Positions 1 to 9,727 of a DNA stretch of 64,000 nt are shown one piece after another. The translations under genes were made by a program, and so were the position numbers. Under the pieces are notes generated by a model. The model made no database searches. It had not been told where the DNA came from and saw nothing but the letters and a program-made list of their open reading frames with translations. Numbering within the stretch: position 1 is the first letter of the stretch; the number at the start of each line of letters is the position of its first letter. The stretch comes from Lunularia cruciata (taxonomy: Eukaryota > Streptophyta > Marchantiopsida > Lunulariales > Lunulariaceae), in NCBI GenBank assembly GCA_948567375.1, contig OX419759.1, positions 37,042,593 through 37,106,592 on the forward strand. The letters run 5' to 3'.

Positions 1-96
1 GCTCATGTCCATTGACCTTTGAGAACAAGAGATTGAGGGAAAGGAGATGATTACTTGATTTAGGTTTGCATGTTGGACCTTTTTCACCAAGATTAG

Positions 97-276
97 GAGG
101 GGAAAAGATCTAAGCCCAAGGAGTTGTGTGAGGTTTGTGGAGTAGAAGGATTTCCAAAAGGACATGAGTGTAGTGGAGTAAAAACACTTTTGGAGACTTT
201 GGTGAAAGATCTTGGAGAGAGTCTTAGTACAGCTATAGAAATACTAACACCTTCATCAGCTAGTTCTCAAGATTAA
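97..276 (+). pseudogene. Small zinc-motif ORF upstream of element B gag
   Basis: An open stretch of 59 codons without an ATG ends in TAA. It holds a C-x2-C-x8-H-x2-C cluster (CEVCGVEGFPKGHEC) and then a helix-like tail rich in Leu, Glu and Ser. The 5' part is cut by an in-frame TAG at 94-96. It lies about 230 bp before the gag start of element B. It may be a remnant of an extra ORF or an N-terminal gag region. I do not recognise the family. The stretch from 277 to 509 is A/G-rich leader with no other coding signal. Confidence 0.4.
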
Positions 277-509
277 TGATGGAGATAATCTTTCAACTTA
301 TAGATAAACTACAATGAGAATTAGATTAATATGCACTCTAGGATTTTATTTTGCTATAGAAATCTTGGAGAAACCTAAACCTTTTTTGTTCCCTAGGGTG
401 GATTATTCTCAAACGGTGTTAGTCATATACATACTCTATTAGTTATAGAGTGAGAGAACAAAAAAAGAAAAAAAAATTTGAGAGAAAAGAAAGATAGTGA
501 GGGGTTAAG

Positions 510-1403
510 ATGGGGAAACTTCTGGTTTTCTTTAGCAAGGATGGAGAAGATGTGGAGACCTTTGTGAGAGACTTCAAGAGAGTTTGCATAAGAAACAATG
601 AGAGGAGGAAGACTGAGTGGGTCTCATTATTACCTGATTTCTTTGAGGATGCAACACTTACATGGTATGAGTCAGAATACCAAAAGAGAGAGAGGAGAGA
701 TGGAGAAGAATAGTCTTGGGAGAGTTTGACTTCAGCACTCATTGAGAACTTTCTTCTAGATGATAGTTACAAGAGATTGATGAGTGAGGTTACCTTTCTC
801 AAACAAGAAGATGGAGAGACAGTGAGAGTCTATGTGGAAAGAGTGGAAAAGTTAGAGTCCAGATTTTGCATAGTGTTGAGGAAGGGTGGGGATGATGTGG
901 AGACTACTATGATTGGCATAGGGGCCGTGCTCACCAAGAATTTTGTGGGAGGGTTGAGACCACAAATTAGAAGCAAGGTGAGATATGAGAAACCTTCTTC
1001 CAAGGTTGAAGCTATCAAGATTGCAATTCGTATGGAAGAGAGTTTGGAAAGGGATGAGAATGATTTGGTGGTGAAGGAAGTTGTGCATCCTCCTCAAGAC
1101 TACAAGTATGGTGGAACTTCTGATACTTTGGTGGCAAAGGTTGCATCACAAGTAGTAGTTGTTCCCGTTCTTGCACCTCCACCAAAGGATCCACTTCAAA
1201 CCATCATAGAACAACTTGCAGATCTCAAGATCAATGTGGTGCAACTATGGGAGAAAAGAGAAGTGGATCAGAATGTAGGGAGAGGGTTAGAAATTATCCG
1301 TATAGAGAAGGTAAACCAAAAAACAATTTCAATGATAGAAATTGTTTTGGTTGTGGAGGAAGAGGCCATATCCAAAGGAATTGCAAAAATTTCACTTACC
1401 ATG
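510..1403 (+). pseudogene. Element B gag (retrotrans_gag domain and CCHC knuckle), broken
   Basis: The gag protein packages element RNA into virus-like particles. The ATG at 510 starts a 67-codon frame ending in TAG at 711-713; the same frame resumes about 13 bp later and runs to about 1330. Visible features are a typical capsid-like segment (ATLTWYESEY, then FLKQEDGETVRVYVERVEKL) and a linker. A CCHC zinc knuckle (CFGCGGRGHIQRNC) is encoded at about 1345-1386, in a different frame from the preceding part, so a frameshift lies between them. Element A inserted a few codons after the knuckle, at 1403/1404. The remainder of the protein continues at 8777. Confidence 0.8.
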
Positions 1404-2145
1404 TGTAATACTTCGAGGACAAGAGAAGAGAGAAAACACAGATTGCACACTCAAACAATCGATGCCCCAAGTGAACACCTTCTCTTTATTATATAGACAA
1501 AGAGGATCTCCGCCAAGGAAGCTCCACCATAGGATTAGGGACACAGATAGGTGACATGTCAGCAAGCTCCACCCTTGGATTATCTACTTGGATGGGTGGC
1601 ATGTCTGGTCTAGGTCCTATCTGGTTGGTCAAACAAGCTTTGACCGGAGGGAATCTTTTAGGGAATCTTCTTGTAGGAATCTCAAAATCACGTGAGTAAG
1701 GTACCATTGGAAAGCTCTTGACAAGAAAAAGCAGGGGAGGGAAGGGCAGCCTTTCCTTTGTTTGGGAGGGGGGGGAATCTGCTCATTTTCAAGGCCTAAT
1801 TCATCCGTTTAGGCCTCCGAAATTGCCTTCAAAGATTTCAGGCATATTTCAATTCCTACTCTATTAATAGAAGTCCCCTTTTGGTGATACCTCTTTCTGA
1901 TCTGTTTAGACCATCATGTGTAACATCCTTCTAGATGTTACCAAACCAATTCTCACCTTTAAATCATATGTCTAGCTATTGGTTCTAAGGTTCTCAAGTG
2001 TATTTTGGTTTCTGCCCTATTAGTAGAAGTACTCTTTTGGTGATACTTCTATCTGATCTATTTCAACCATCATGTATAACATCATTCTAGATGTTACCAA
2101 ACCGAATTTCACATCTAGATCATATGGCTAGCTCTTGGTATTACA
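1404..2145 (-). repeat. Element A 3' LTR
   Basis: The 742-bp copy is the 3' LTR with respect to minus-strand transcription. A TATA-like TATATAA lies on the minus strand at 1489-1495. A G-box/ABRE core CACGTG is at 1689-1694. A poly-G run near 1767-1776 differs in length from the other LTR, suggesting slippage. Confidence 0.93.
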
Positions 2146-2160
2146 GACCTCCCTCCTTTT
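2146..2160 (-). promoter_or_regulatory. Element A polypurine tract
   Basis: Read on the minus strand, the bases next to the 3' LTR are AAAAGGAGGGAGGTC, a purine run directly abutting TGTAATAC. This is the expected plus-strand DNA primer. It starts right after the integrase stop codon. Confidence 0.85.
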
Positions 2161-3703
2161 AAGACGCAACGTCCTCGTTGTGCAATTGTTGCTCAAATGC
2201 TTGCACCAACACAGGTGCATGTGCCAAATTGGCAGCGGGCTCCCAAGTGGCTTCATAGAGGGGGTAACCTTTCCATTGTACTAGATAGTCCACCCGCGGG
2301 TAGCGAGTACCACGCATGCATTTTTGGAGAATCCGCTCCACTTCATATTCCTCTATGCCATCAATGAGTGTCGGACAAGGTCGAATGTCTGGTGTGGAAT
2401 GACCTTGGCCTGATTGGGGAGCATATCTATGTAGTAGGGAGACATGGAAGACTGGATGGATCTTCATGTGTGGTGGTAGCTCAAGGTGATAGGCCACAGC
2501 GCCGATGCGACAAAGAATCGAGAAAGGCCTAATAAAACGAGGTCTAAGCTTATGAGGTCCAACTAATGTGAGGTTGGTTGTCGATAGCCACACTTGATCC
2601 CCAACATTGAACTCCATGTGCCGATGGTGGGCATCAGCATACTGCTTCTGTCGATTTTGCGCAATTTGTAATCTGTGCTTGGCACTCTCCACACCTTGTT
2701 GGATTCTAGAAACAAATGTGTTGACTGCGTCGACCTTGGTAGCCACTGGACGGATCTTCATCAAGCTAGAAAGTGTGAAGGGATGCTCACCATACATGAG
2801 GAAGAACGGAGTGACCTGGGTTGATGCATTCACTGAATTGTTGTTAGCGAATTCCACCAACGGGAGTAGGGTGTTCCACCTCTCTTGCTCTTCTAAGGTG
2901 AAGCCGCGTAACATGTCTTCAATTGTACGATTAGCCCGCTCTGTTTGGCCATCTGTTTGTGGGTAGTAAGCTGTGGACATGGCCAACTTGGTGTTGAAGA
3001 ACCCAAAGAGTGTTCGCCAAAACAAGCTGGTGAATTGGGTGCCTCTATAGGTGATGAGTACTCTGGACAAGCCATGGTGAGCAAAGACTGCATCTAAGTA
3101 TAATTGAGCTAGTTGTGGAGCGGTCACCTCCTTGGTGGTGGGGCGTACATGAATCATTTTGCTGAGCCGGTCCACAAAGACCACAATGGAGTCAAACCCT
3201 AAGGCGGTCTTGGGTAATTCACATACGAGATCTATACTCACTTGTTCCCAACGTTGGGTAGGAGTGGGGAGAGGTTGAAGGAGCCTTGCATGAGCTTGAT
3301 TAGAAGCTTTGTTTTGTTGGCAAAGTAGGCAGCTATGCACATAGTCCATCATGTCGTTGCCCATCTTGGGCCAATAGTAATGGCGCTTGACTGCATCCAA
3401 GGTCTTGTCCACTCCTACATGAGCTGCAATGGCCGAATCATGACATTCCGTTAGAACGGTGGCATGTAATTCTGGGACATTTGGGATCCATAATCTGCCA
3501 TCCCGAAAGGTGAGTCCTTGGGTGCTGGTGACACCTTTGGATGATTGTGCTTCTACAATCTGTGGGTCAGTTTTTGTAGCCGCCATAATCTCTTGCCAGA
3601 ATTCAGGGTTAATCTTAACCTCTGCCACCAAGTTGTTGGCCATTGGCATGCGGGTGAATGCATCTGCAAGTTGCTTCTTACCTTCCACGTAGGTGATTGT
3701 CAT
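2159..3703 (-). CDS. Element A integrase with C-terminal chromodomain (frame open, active site altered)
   Basis: This 514-codon open frame inserts element cDNA into the host genome. The N-terminal zinc domain has H88, H95, C125 and C128. The catalytic core has D158 and E255 (DGQTERANRT), but the second aspartate, 35 residues before E255, is tyrosine 219 (LITYRGTQF). The enzyme should therefore be inactive unless this is a sequence error. A GPY-like segment (VGPHKLRPRFIRPF) follows. From about residue 447 comes a chromodomain (EEYEVERILQ ... YLVQWKGYPLYEATWEP), the mark of chromoviruses, which target chromatin. The upstream RNase H is in another frame. The stop lies at the polypurine tract. 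Confidence 0.92.
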   Translation of the reverse strand: MTITYVEGKKQLADAFTRMPMANNLVAEVKINPEFWQEIMAATKTDPQIVEAQSSKGVTSTQGLTFRDGRLWIPNVPELHATVLTECHDSAIAAHVGVDKTLDAVKRHYYWPKMGNDMMDYVHSCLLCQQNKASNQAHARLLQPLPTPTQRWEQVSIDLVCELPKTALGFDSIVVFVDRLSKMIHVRPTTKEVTAPQLAQLYLDAVFAHHGLSRVLITYRGTQFTSLFWRTLFGFFNTKLAMSTAYYPQTDGQTERANRTIEDMLRGFTLEEQERWNTLLPLVEFANNNSVNASTQVTPFFLMYGEHPFTLSSLMKIRPVATKVDAVNTFVSRIQQGVESAKHRLQIAQNRQKQYADAHHRHMEFNVGDQVWLSTTNLTLVGPHKLRPRFIRPFSILCRIGAVAYHLELPPHMKIHPVFHVSLLHRYAPQSGQGHSTPDIRPCPTLIDGIEEYEVERILQKCMRGTRYPRVDYLVQWKGYPLYEATWEPAANLAHAPVLVQAFEQQLHNEDVAS

Positions 3704-5272
3704 GTTGAAGCATTGTCACCACTCTGCCCACCAAATTTGGCGACGAGATAGATCCTTCTGTGTCTCGAGGTAGATTAGAGGTTTGTGGTCTATCTCTACT
3801 ACAAATGCCTTCTCGCCCAAGTAGTGCTTCCAATGCTTGGTTGCTAGAAAGATTGCCAGCTCTTCTCGTTTTGTGGTGTGGTGTGGTAGTTGCGCTCTGC
3901 TGGTAACAACTTTCAAGAGAAATATGCAATTGGATGCCATCCGTCATGCCACTCTTGTTGTAGGACTGCTCCTATTGCTACGCCTGAGGCATCTGTAGCC
4001 AACTTGATTGGACGTTTTGGGTCATACCACTTCAAGATTGGTGCATGTAGCAAGGCGACCTTCAGTTCTTGAAAGGCCAACTCTTGTGCAGTCCCCCATG
4101 TCCACTTCTTCCCCTTGCCAAGTAGTGCCGTTAAAGGCTGTGCAACCTTGGAGAAGTCCTTGACAAATCTACGATAGAATCCCGTCAACCCCAAGAAGCT
4201 CTTAAGTTGAGTCTGATCTTCTGGGGCACTCCATTTTTGAATGACCTCTATTTTATCTGTCAATACTTGAATGCCCTCTGCACTTACTCTATGCCCCAAG
4301 TAGTCTACTTCAGACTTGCAAAACTCACACTTTGAGATTTTGGCGTACAACTGATTCTGTCTTAGAATCTAGAGGACCTCTTGTAGATGTTGTTTGTGTT
4401 CTGTCATCGTGCTATTGTATACTAAGATATCATCCAAGAAGATGATAACAGACTTATCCAAGTATAGAAAAAATATGTCATTCATTAGACTCATGAAAGT
4501 GGCAGGTGCATTGGTGAGGCCAAAAGGCATCACAAGATACTCAAAGTGGCCATACCTGGTTCAAAAGGCAGTTTTGTGCACATCCTCCTCTGCAATTCGG
4601 ATTTGATTGTAACCGCTTTGCAAGTCCAATTTGGTGAAGTATCTCGCTCCATGGAGTTGATCAAACAGGTCATCCATGCAAGGTAAGGGGTATTTATTCT
4701 TTATTGTTTGCTGATTGAGACCCCGATAGTCAATGCACATGCGCATTGTACCATCCTTCTTCTTCACAAACAAGACAAGGGCCCCATATGGTGATAAACT
4801 AGGTTGGATGAACCCTTTCTGCAACATCTCCTTAATTTGAGTTTTACACTCCTCCAACTCATGAGGTGTTAGGCGATATGGGGCCTTACAAGGAGGCGTC
4901 TTCCTTGGAAGTGTCTCAATTTTGTGATCTACTCGCCTTTTTGGTGGTAATCCTGAGGGTAGATCATCGGGAAAGACATCTTGAAACTCATCCACCACAT
5001 CCTTCAATTTCTCAAGAATTTGTCCATCAAGTTGTGCACTCCGGACTTCTCTTATTAGACCCATAAAACATCTATCAGTCTTACAGACAGTTGCCATCCC
5101 TACAACATATAGAGGCAGTTTCTGCCTGTGTGATTTTTCTTTAACCCCAATGATTGACCATTGATGGGTTTTCACTACTTTCTTCCTCCAATATACCATA
5201 GGGTTGTACTGCTCCATCCATGGCATGCCTAAAATTGCATCATAACGGGCTAATTGTATCACTCGCCACTCA
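3704..5272 (-). pseudogene. Element A reverse transcriptase and RNase H, frame-broken
   Basis: This part of pol copies element RNA into DNA. Minus-strand frames at 4561-5262, 3913-4350 and 3716-3940 together give an RT: fingers region [18 protein letters not shown], palm [24 protein letters not shown], and an FLDDILVY catalytic box near 4410-4440. The connection and RNase H follow ([26 protein letters not shown]). An in-frame TGA sits just after KTAF at about 4560, where CGA (Arg) is expected, a typical methyl-CpG decay change. At least one further frameshift occurs near 3940. N-terminally the frame holds the end of the protease ([12 protein letters not shown]), which joins the part at 6021 across the solo LTR. 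Confidence 0.88.
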
Positions 5273-5277
5273 ATTGC

Positions 5278-6015
5278 TGTAATACCAAGGGTTAGCCATA
5301 TGATCTAGATGTGAAATTTGGTTTGGTAACATCTAGAATGATGTTATACATGATGGTCAAAATAGATCAGATAGAAGTATCACCAAAAGAGTACTTTTAC
5401 TAATAGGGCAAAAACCGAAATAGACTTGAGAACCTTAGAACCAATAGCTAGACATATGATTTAAAGGTGAGAATTGGTTTGGTAACATCTAGAAGGATGT
5501 TACACATGATGGACTAAACAGATCAGAAAGAGGTATCACCAAAAGGGGACTTCTACTAATAGAGTAGGAACCAAAATATGCTTGAAATCTTTAAAGGCAA
5601 TTTTGGAGGCCTAAACGGATGAATTAGGCCTCAAAAATGTGCAGATTCCCCCCCAATGAAGGATAGGTTGGCCTTCTCTCCCCCTTGGTTTGTCTCATCA
5701 AGAGCTTTCCAACAGTACCTTACTCATGTGATTCTGAGATTCCTACAAGAAGATTCCCTAAAAGATTCCCTCTGATCAAAGCTAGTTTGACCAACCAAAT
5801 AGGACCTAGACCATACAGGTCACCCATCCAAGTAAGTAATCCAAGGGTGGAGCTTGCTGACATGTCACCTATCTGTGTCCCTAATCCTATGGTGGAGCTT
5901 CCTTGGAGGAGATCCTCTTTGTCTATATAATAAAGAGAAGGTGCTCCCTTGGAGCATCGAATGTTTGAGTGTGCAATCTGTGTTTTCTCTCTTCTCTTGT
6001 CCTTGGAGTATTACA
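5278..6015 (+). repeat. Inverted solo LTR of family A inside element A
   Basis: This 738-bp LTR has the same ends, TGTAATAC and GTATTACA, but lies in reverse orientation to the LTRs of its host element. It is flanked by a perfect ATTGC duplication at 5273-5277 and 6016-6020. No internal domain accompanies it, so it is what remains after LTR-LTR recombination of a full insertion. It interrupts the protease between EYQEA and [10 protein letters not shown]. It is more divergent from A's two LTRs than they are from each other. Confidence 0.93.
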
Positions 6016-6020
6016 ATTGC

Positions 6021-6330
6021 TTCCTGATATTCTCCTACAGAGAGAGTTACCCGTCTAGGTAATGATTCAATCCTCTCTATTTGCCCATTTGGTAACTCTA
6101 CTTCTTCACTTCCATCTCTCTCTAGATCCATTCCCAATCTTATTGCAATAGAGCGAGACAAGAAATTCTCTATTGCTCCCGGATCGATTAATACTCTCAC
6201 TTGATTACCTTCTAGGATTCTATTCACGACAATCAATTGTGAGGTTGCCTTTCGGGATCTTTGCACATTATTCTTCTTCCTTCCCTTGCTTCTCTGCTTC
6301 CTTATTGAGCCAGTAAGGCCGCAAGGTACA
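6021..6330 (-). pseudogene. Element A protease, N-terminal part
   Basis: This retropepsin-like domain would cleave the gag-pol polyprotein. The minus-strand frame shows the flap/active-site segment VRVLIDPGAIENFLS. The family usually has D-S/T-G-A here, so serine or threonine has become proline. The domain continues on the other side of the solo LTR as [14 protein letters not shown]. The open frame runs on into the solo LTR only by chance. Confidence 0.8.
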
Positions 6331-6419
6331 TTTATTGGCGATCTTCATTTTCCGAAGTGATTTCCACCTCCTCCTCCTTGCCAATGTGCCTCTCCATGTT
6401 GTTCAAAGATCGCCTAAAT

Positions 6420-7423
6420 GAAGGCCGAGGGCCTCTAGGGAAACGAGTGCGACAATTGGTAGATATATGCCCAATACGGCCACAATTGTAACAATGGCGT
6501 TGTTCTCCTTGAGTCCCTTCTCCTTGTGGGACTCCATCTCTTTGTTCTTCTACCCGTTCCCGCTCCCCTTGAAGCGGTCATGCTCCTCGATCCCGGAATC
6601 GAAGGTTGCCCAATTCCATCGGTACTAGTCCACCCATGTGTGGCATTTTTGCCCGATAATGTTGAGGTGGAGCTACTCCTTCACCTCCACCTAATGCTCT
6701 TGCTATTCTCTGCGCACAAGCAATGGCTTCAAATACCGTGCGAGGATTTTGCACCATGACTTCTTGGTGAATCCGCTCTTTCAACCCTCGTTTGAAATTG
6801 TCAAGAGCCTCTGTTGGACTCATGTCGGTAATTGCGACTTGTAGATCCAGAAAAGCCTCCACATACTCTTGAACGCTATTCTTCTGTCTCAATCCCCATA
6901 GTCGGGTTCGAGCCATGTGCATAGAATCCACCAATTGGAAATTCTTCAGCAGCCCTTCTTGCATTGCTGTCCATGTGACCTCCCTTCTCTCTGCCAGCAT
7001 GGATCGTTCCCAAGCATCATACCATGTGAGGGCTTTATCGGTCAAGTACCCACATGCAAACACACCTGCAGCATGCTCTATGATCTCTATTGAGAAAAAT
7101 TGGAAATATCGATTCATTCTCGAGATCCAATTTTCCACTACTCCCATCGAACGCTACCCCTTATAAGGTTCGATGTTGCAGGTCTTCTTCATCCGGAGTA
7201 GCAATGTGGCTTCATCGTTGATAGGGTTCGTAGGCACGGATGCCTCTCCAAGTACTTCAATCACATGTACTGGGTTTTAAGACGGCTCTTCTTCTTGCAT
7301 GGCTTGATCATTCTTGAGGATCTGCACTTGACTTTGTAATGTCTCCATGGTCATCTTAATCTCTCAAAATTCATTCAACATCCCTTGCATTCCTTGCACC
7401 AACTCTTGCAATTGCGGATCCAT
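6420..7423 (-). pseudogene. Element A gag with CCHC zinc knuckle
   Basis: The structural gag protein starts at the ATG at 7423 in a strong context (ACCATGG), giving MDPQLQELVQGM. In-frame stops follow (TGA near 7365, others near 7280 and 7155). The frame is open again from about 7150 to 6578, with the retrotrans_gag core (FACGYLTDKALTWYDAWERS, VQEYVEAFLDLQ, FKRGLKERIHQEV). The zinc knuckle C-x2-C-x4-H-x4-C (CYNCGRIGHISTNC) is encoded at 6452-6493. The N-terminal half is therefore interrupted. Confidence 0.85.
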
Positions 7424-7456
7424 GGTTCATGCAACCCTTAGTTGCTAATATCTACT

Positions 7457-7660
7457 TCAATACAGAGTCAATATAATCACTCTGGAAGGCGCACGAACTA
7501 TCGGAACTACCATTGGGACCTCAGAAGCTATCACTTGTTGATAATACTCCTCACCAAAATTCCTAACCACAAAATCTCTAAACATCAATTTCGGCCTCAC
7601 TACATAACCGATTTCTACTTGAGTGTTGAAAGGGAGAGGATTTGGGACATTCATGTCCAT
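7457..7660 (-). CDS. Element A leader ORF 2 (67 aa), related to leader ORF 1
   Basis: This intact small frame begins MDMNVPNPLPFN, one nucleotide after the TAA of leader ORF 1 (TAA-A-ATG). It ends about 30 bp before the gag ATG. Its centre (FVVRNFGEEYYQQVIASE, then PMVVPIV) aligns with leader ORF 1 and with the leader ORF of element C2. The shared pattern is F-G-x-[DE]-[FY], then a hydrophobic position, then S-x-x-P-x-[VL]-x-P. No membrane segment or known domain is visible. The function is unknown. The conservation in sequence and position suggests an accessory role or a role in leader translation. Confidence 0.6.
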   Translation of the reverse strand: MDMNVPNPLPFNTQVEIGYVVRPKLMFRDFVVRNFGEEYYQQVIASEVPMVVPIVRAPSRVIILTLY

Positions 7661-7661
7661 T

Positions 7662-7886
7662 TTAACATAATAGAATGTAGATTGTCAAATCCCACTCTCT
7701 GTCATATATCACCATAGGTAGAATCACCGGGTTTGGTGAGTTCATCACTCTGTCCATGAATTCTGCACCAAAGTGATAAACTAGCGATACCCTCATCTGC
7801 TCACGCTGGATATACATAACCTTGATGTGGAATGGATTTGAGAATGGAAAGCTAGGTGCGGGAAATTGGCCTCTCGGCGCATCCAT
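7662..7886 (-). CDS. Element A leader ORF 1 (74 aa)
   Basis: A small frame between the primer site and gag. It starts MDAPRGQFPAPSF and has a core VYHFGAEFMDRVMNS followed by PVILPMVIYDREW. It matches the C2 leader ORF and the following leader ORF 2 at the same positions, so A seems to carry a tandem duplicate. The last residues (LTIYILLC) overlap no homologous segment. Family unknown to me. Confidence 0.6.
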   Translation of the reverse strand: MDAPRGQFPAPSFPFSNPFHIKVMYIQREQMRVSLVYHFGAEFMDRVMNSPNPVILPMVIYDREWDLTIYILLC

Positions 7887-8013
7887 CCCATCCGCTCTCT
7901 AAAGTCCTTCCTAAGTCTAGCAGCTACTCTATGTTCTCCACCTCAAATTACTCAATTTCAGTAGTTCGTGCTATTCCAAGAGTGGTGATCCACTCTCTTG
8001 GACTAAAACACTC

Positions 8014-8025
8014 GCTCTGATACCA
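8014..8025 (-). promoter_or_regulatory. Element A primer binding site (initiator Met tRNA)
   Basis: The minus strand reads TGGTATCAGAGC, complementary to the 3' end of plant initiator methionine tRNA. It is separated from the 5' LTR by one base. It fixes the element's orientation. Confidence 0.95.
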
Positions 8026-8026
8026 T

Positions 8027-8771
8027 TGTAATACTCCGAGGACAAGAGAAGAGAGAAAACACAGATTGCACACTCAAACAATCGATGCCCCAAGTGAGCA
8101 CCTTCTCTTTATTATATAGACAAAGAGGATCTCCGCCAAGGAAGCTCCACCATAGGATTAGGGACACAGATAGGTGACATGTCAGCAAGCTCCACCCTTG
8201 GATTACCTACTTGGATGGGTGACATGTCTGGTCTAGGTCCTATCTGGTTGGTCAAACAAGCTTTGACCGGAGGGAATCTTTTAGGGAATCTTCTTGTAGG
8301 AATCTCAAATCACGTGAGTAAGGTACCGTTGGAAAGCTCTTGACAAGACAAAGCAGGGGGGAGGGAAGGCCAGCCTTTCCTTTGTTGGGAGGGGGGGGGG
8401 GAATCTGCTCATTTTCAAGGCCTAATTCATCCGTTTAGGCCTCCGAAATTGCCTTCAAAGATTTCAGGCATATTTCGGTTCCTACTCTATTAGTAGAAGT
8501 CCCCTTTTGGTGATACCTCTTTCTGATCTGTTTAGACCATCATGTGTAACATCCTTCCAGATGTTACCAAACCAATTCTCACCTTTAAATCATATGTCTA
8601 GCTATTGGTTCTAAGGTTCCCAAGTCTATTTTGGTTTATGCCCTATTTGTAGAAGTACTCTTTTGGTGATACTTCTATCTGATCTATTTCAACCATCATG
8701 TATAACATCATTCTAGATGTTACCAAACCGAATTTCACATCTAGATCATATGGCTAGCTCTTGGTATTACA
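8027..8771 (-). repeat. Element A 5' LTR
   Basis: The 745-bp LTR contains the promoter for minus-strand transcription. TATATAA is at 8112-8118, leaving about 85 bp of R/U5 before the primer site. CACGTG (G-box/ABRE core) is at 8311-8316, upstream of the TATA. The ends are TGTAATAC and GTATTACA. CCATG follows as the target duplication at 8772-8776. Confidence 0.93.
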
Positions 8772-9604
8772 CCATGGAGGAAGGGGTTATGAGGGAGCCA
8801 ATAGAGGGAAAGAGAGGTAGTGAAACCCAAGTGGCTCCTAATTCAAACAAAGGTAAGGAGATAGCATCCATAGATGTGGTTGAGAGCAAGTATGAGAAGG
8901 GAGACTGCTCAAACTCCAAGGGCCTTAATTTGGAGCTTTTGGCACAAGAGAAGAAGAGAGCTTGTTTTGTAGAAGATGTTCACTCTTCTCAATGATTTAC
9001 TCCAAGCAAAGATACTCCTATGTCTACTCCTATACCTAGGAGTACTTGCAACTCAACACCATCAACAACAAAGACTCCAAGGAAGAAGTTGGGGATGGAG
9101 AATTTCTTGATTTCAAAGCAACAATGGAACTACAATGTGTTGGAGGATGTTGGTAGTCACAAGGCTAACATCATAGTGTGCCAATTGATTGCTTTGAAAC
9201 CTACCTTGAGAAAGGAGCTTAGAGGTGGTTTGAGTTTTACAAGGAGCAAGAGGAAGAAGAAGGCAAAAGCTCCAATATCAATGGGGGTGGTGGATGCCAA
9301 GCTAGCACCATGGGAGGCTTGTGCCTCCAAGATTGATGTGAAAGTAAATGGTCACAACATCAAGGATGCATTTGTTGATGGAGGATCAACAATGTATGCC
9401 ATGTCAAAAAGGTTGATGAAGAAGTTGGGTATGATACCCTCAAGACATTCAAAATTTGTGGTGAGCATTGTAAACAAGCAACAAGTTTGACCAGTAGGGG
9501 TGATGGGTAAGGTGGTAGTTTCAGTTATGAGAGTTCAAAATCTCATGACTTTCCAAGTCTTGAAGGATTCAAGCTATGATTTACTTCTTGGGAGGCCATG
9601 GTTG
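8772..9604 (+). pseudogene. Element B gag tail and protease
   Basis: This is the reading beyond the element A insertion. The first frame (to TGA at 8993-8995) is lysine/glutamate-rich linker. The next (9020-9490) has the protease: IDVKVNGHNIKDAFVDGGSTMYAMSKRLMKKLG, with VDGGST in the place of the usual D-S/T-G-A and a TGA after KQQV. The expected second half (DLLLGRPWL) is readable at about 9577-9604 in a continuing frame. The enzyme would process the polyprotein, but this copy has at least two stops. Confidence 0.78.
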
Positions 9605-9727
9605 AGAGAAACACTCACAATTGATTGATTGCACAAAGGGTACTTGAAGATTGGGCCATCAAATTGATATTCAAATATACCATCTTCTGATTATTGTGAA
9701 TCAGATTCTGAAGAAGGAGCTTCAGAT

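Larger units (their letters stand above)
1404..8771 (-). mobile_element. Element A: full-length Ty3/gypsy chromovirus, nested in B
   Basis: LTRs at 1404-2145 and 8027-8771 are direct repeats differing by roughly 2% on visual comparison, so this is a fairly recent insertion. The element runs on the minus strand: 5' LTR (right), primer site, two leader ORFs, gag, protease, RT, RNase H, integrase with chromodomain, polypurine tract, 3' LTR (left). The target duplication CCATG is perfect at 1399-1403 and 8772-8776. LTR ends are TGTAATAC and GTATTACA. A solo LTR of the same family interrupts the protease/RT region. Several premature stops and a lost integrase aspartate mean it cannot be autonomous as read. 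Confidence 0.95.

Noticed and set aside
1489-1707. 72-codon minus-strand frame in the A LTR, with near-identical frames at 5685-5930 and 8003-8188
   Set aside because: All lie inside LTR copies. They repeat because the LTR repeats, not because they encode a protein.
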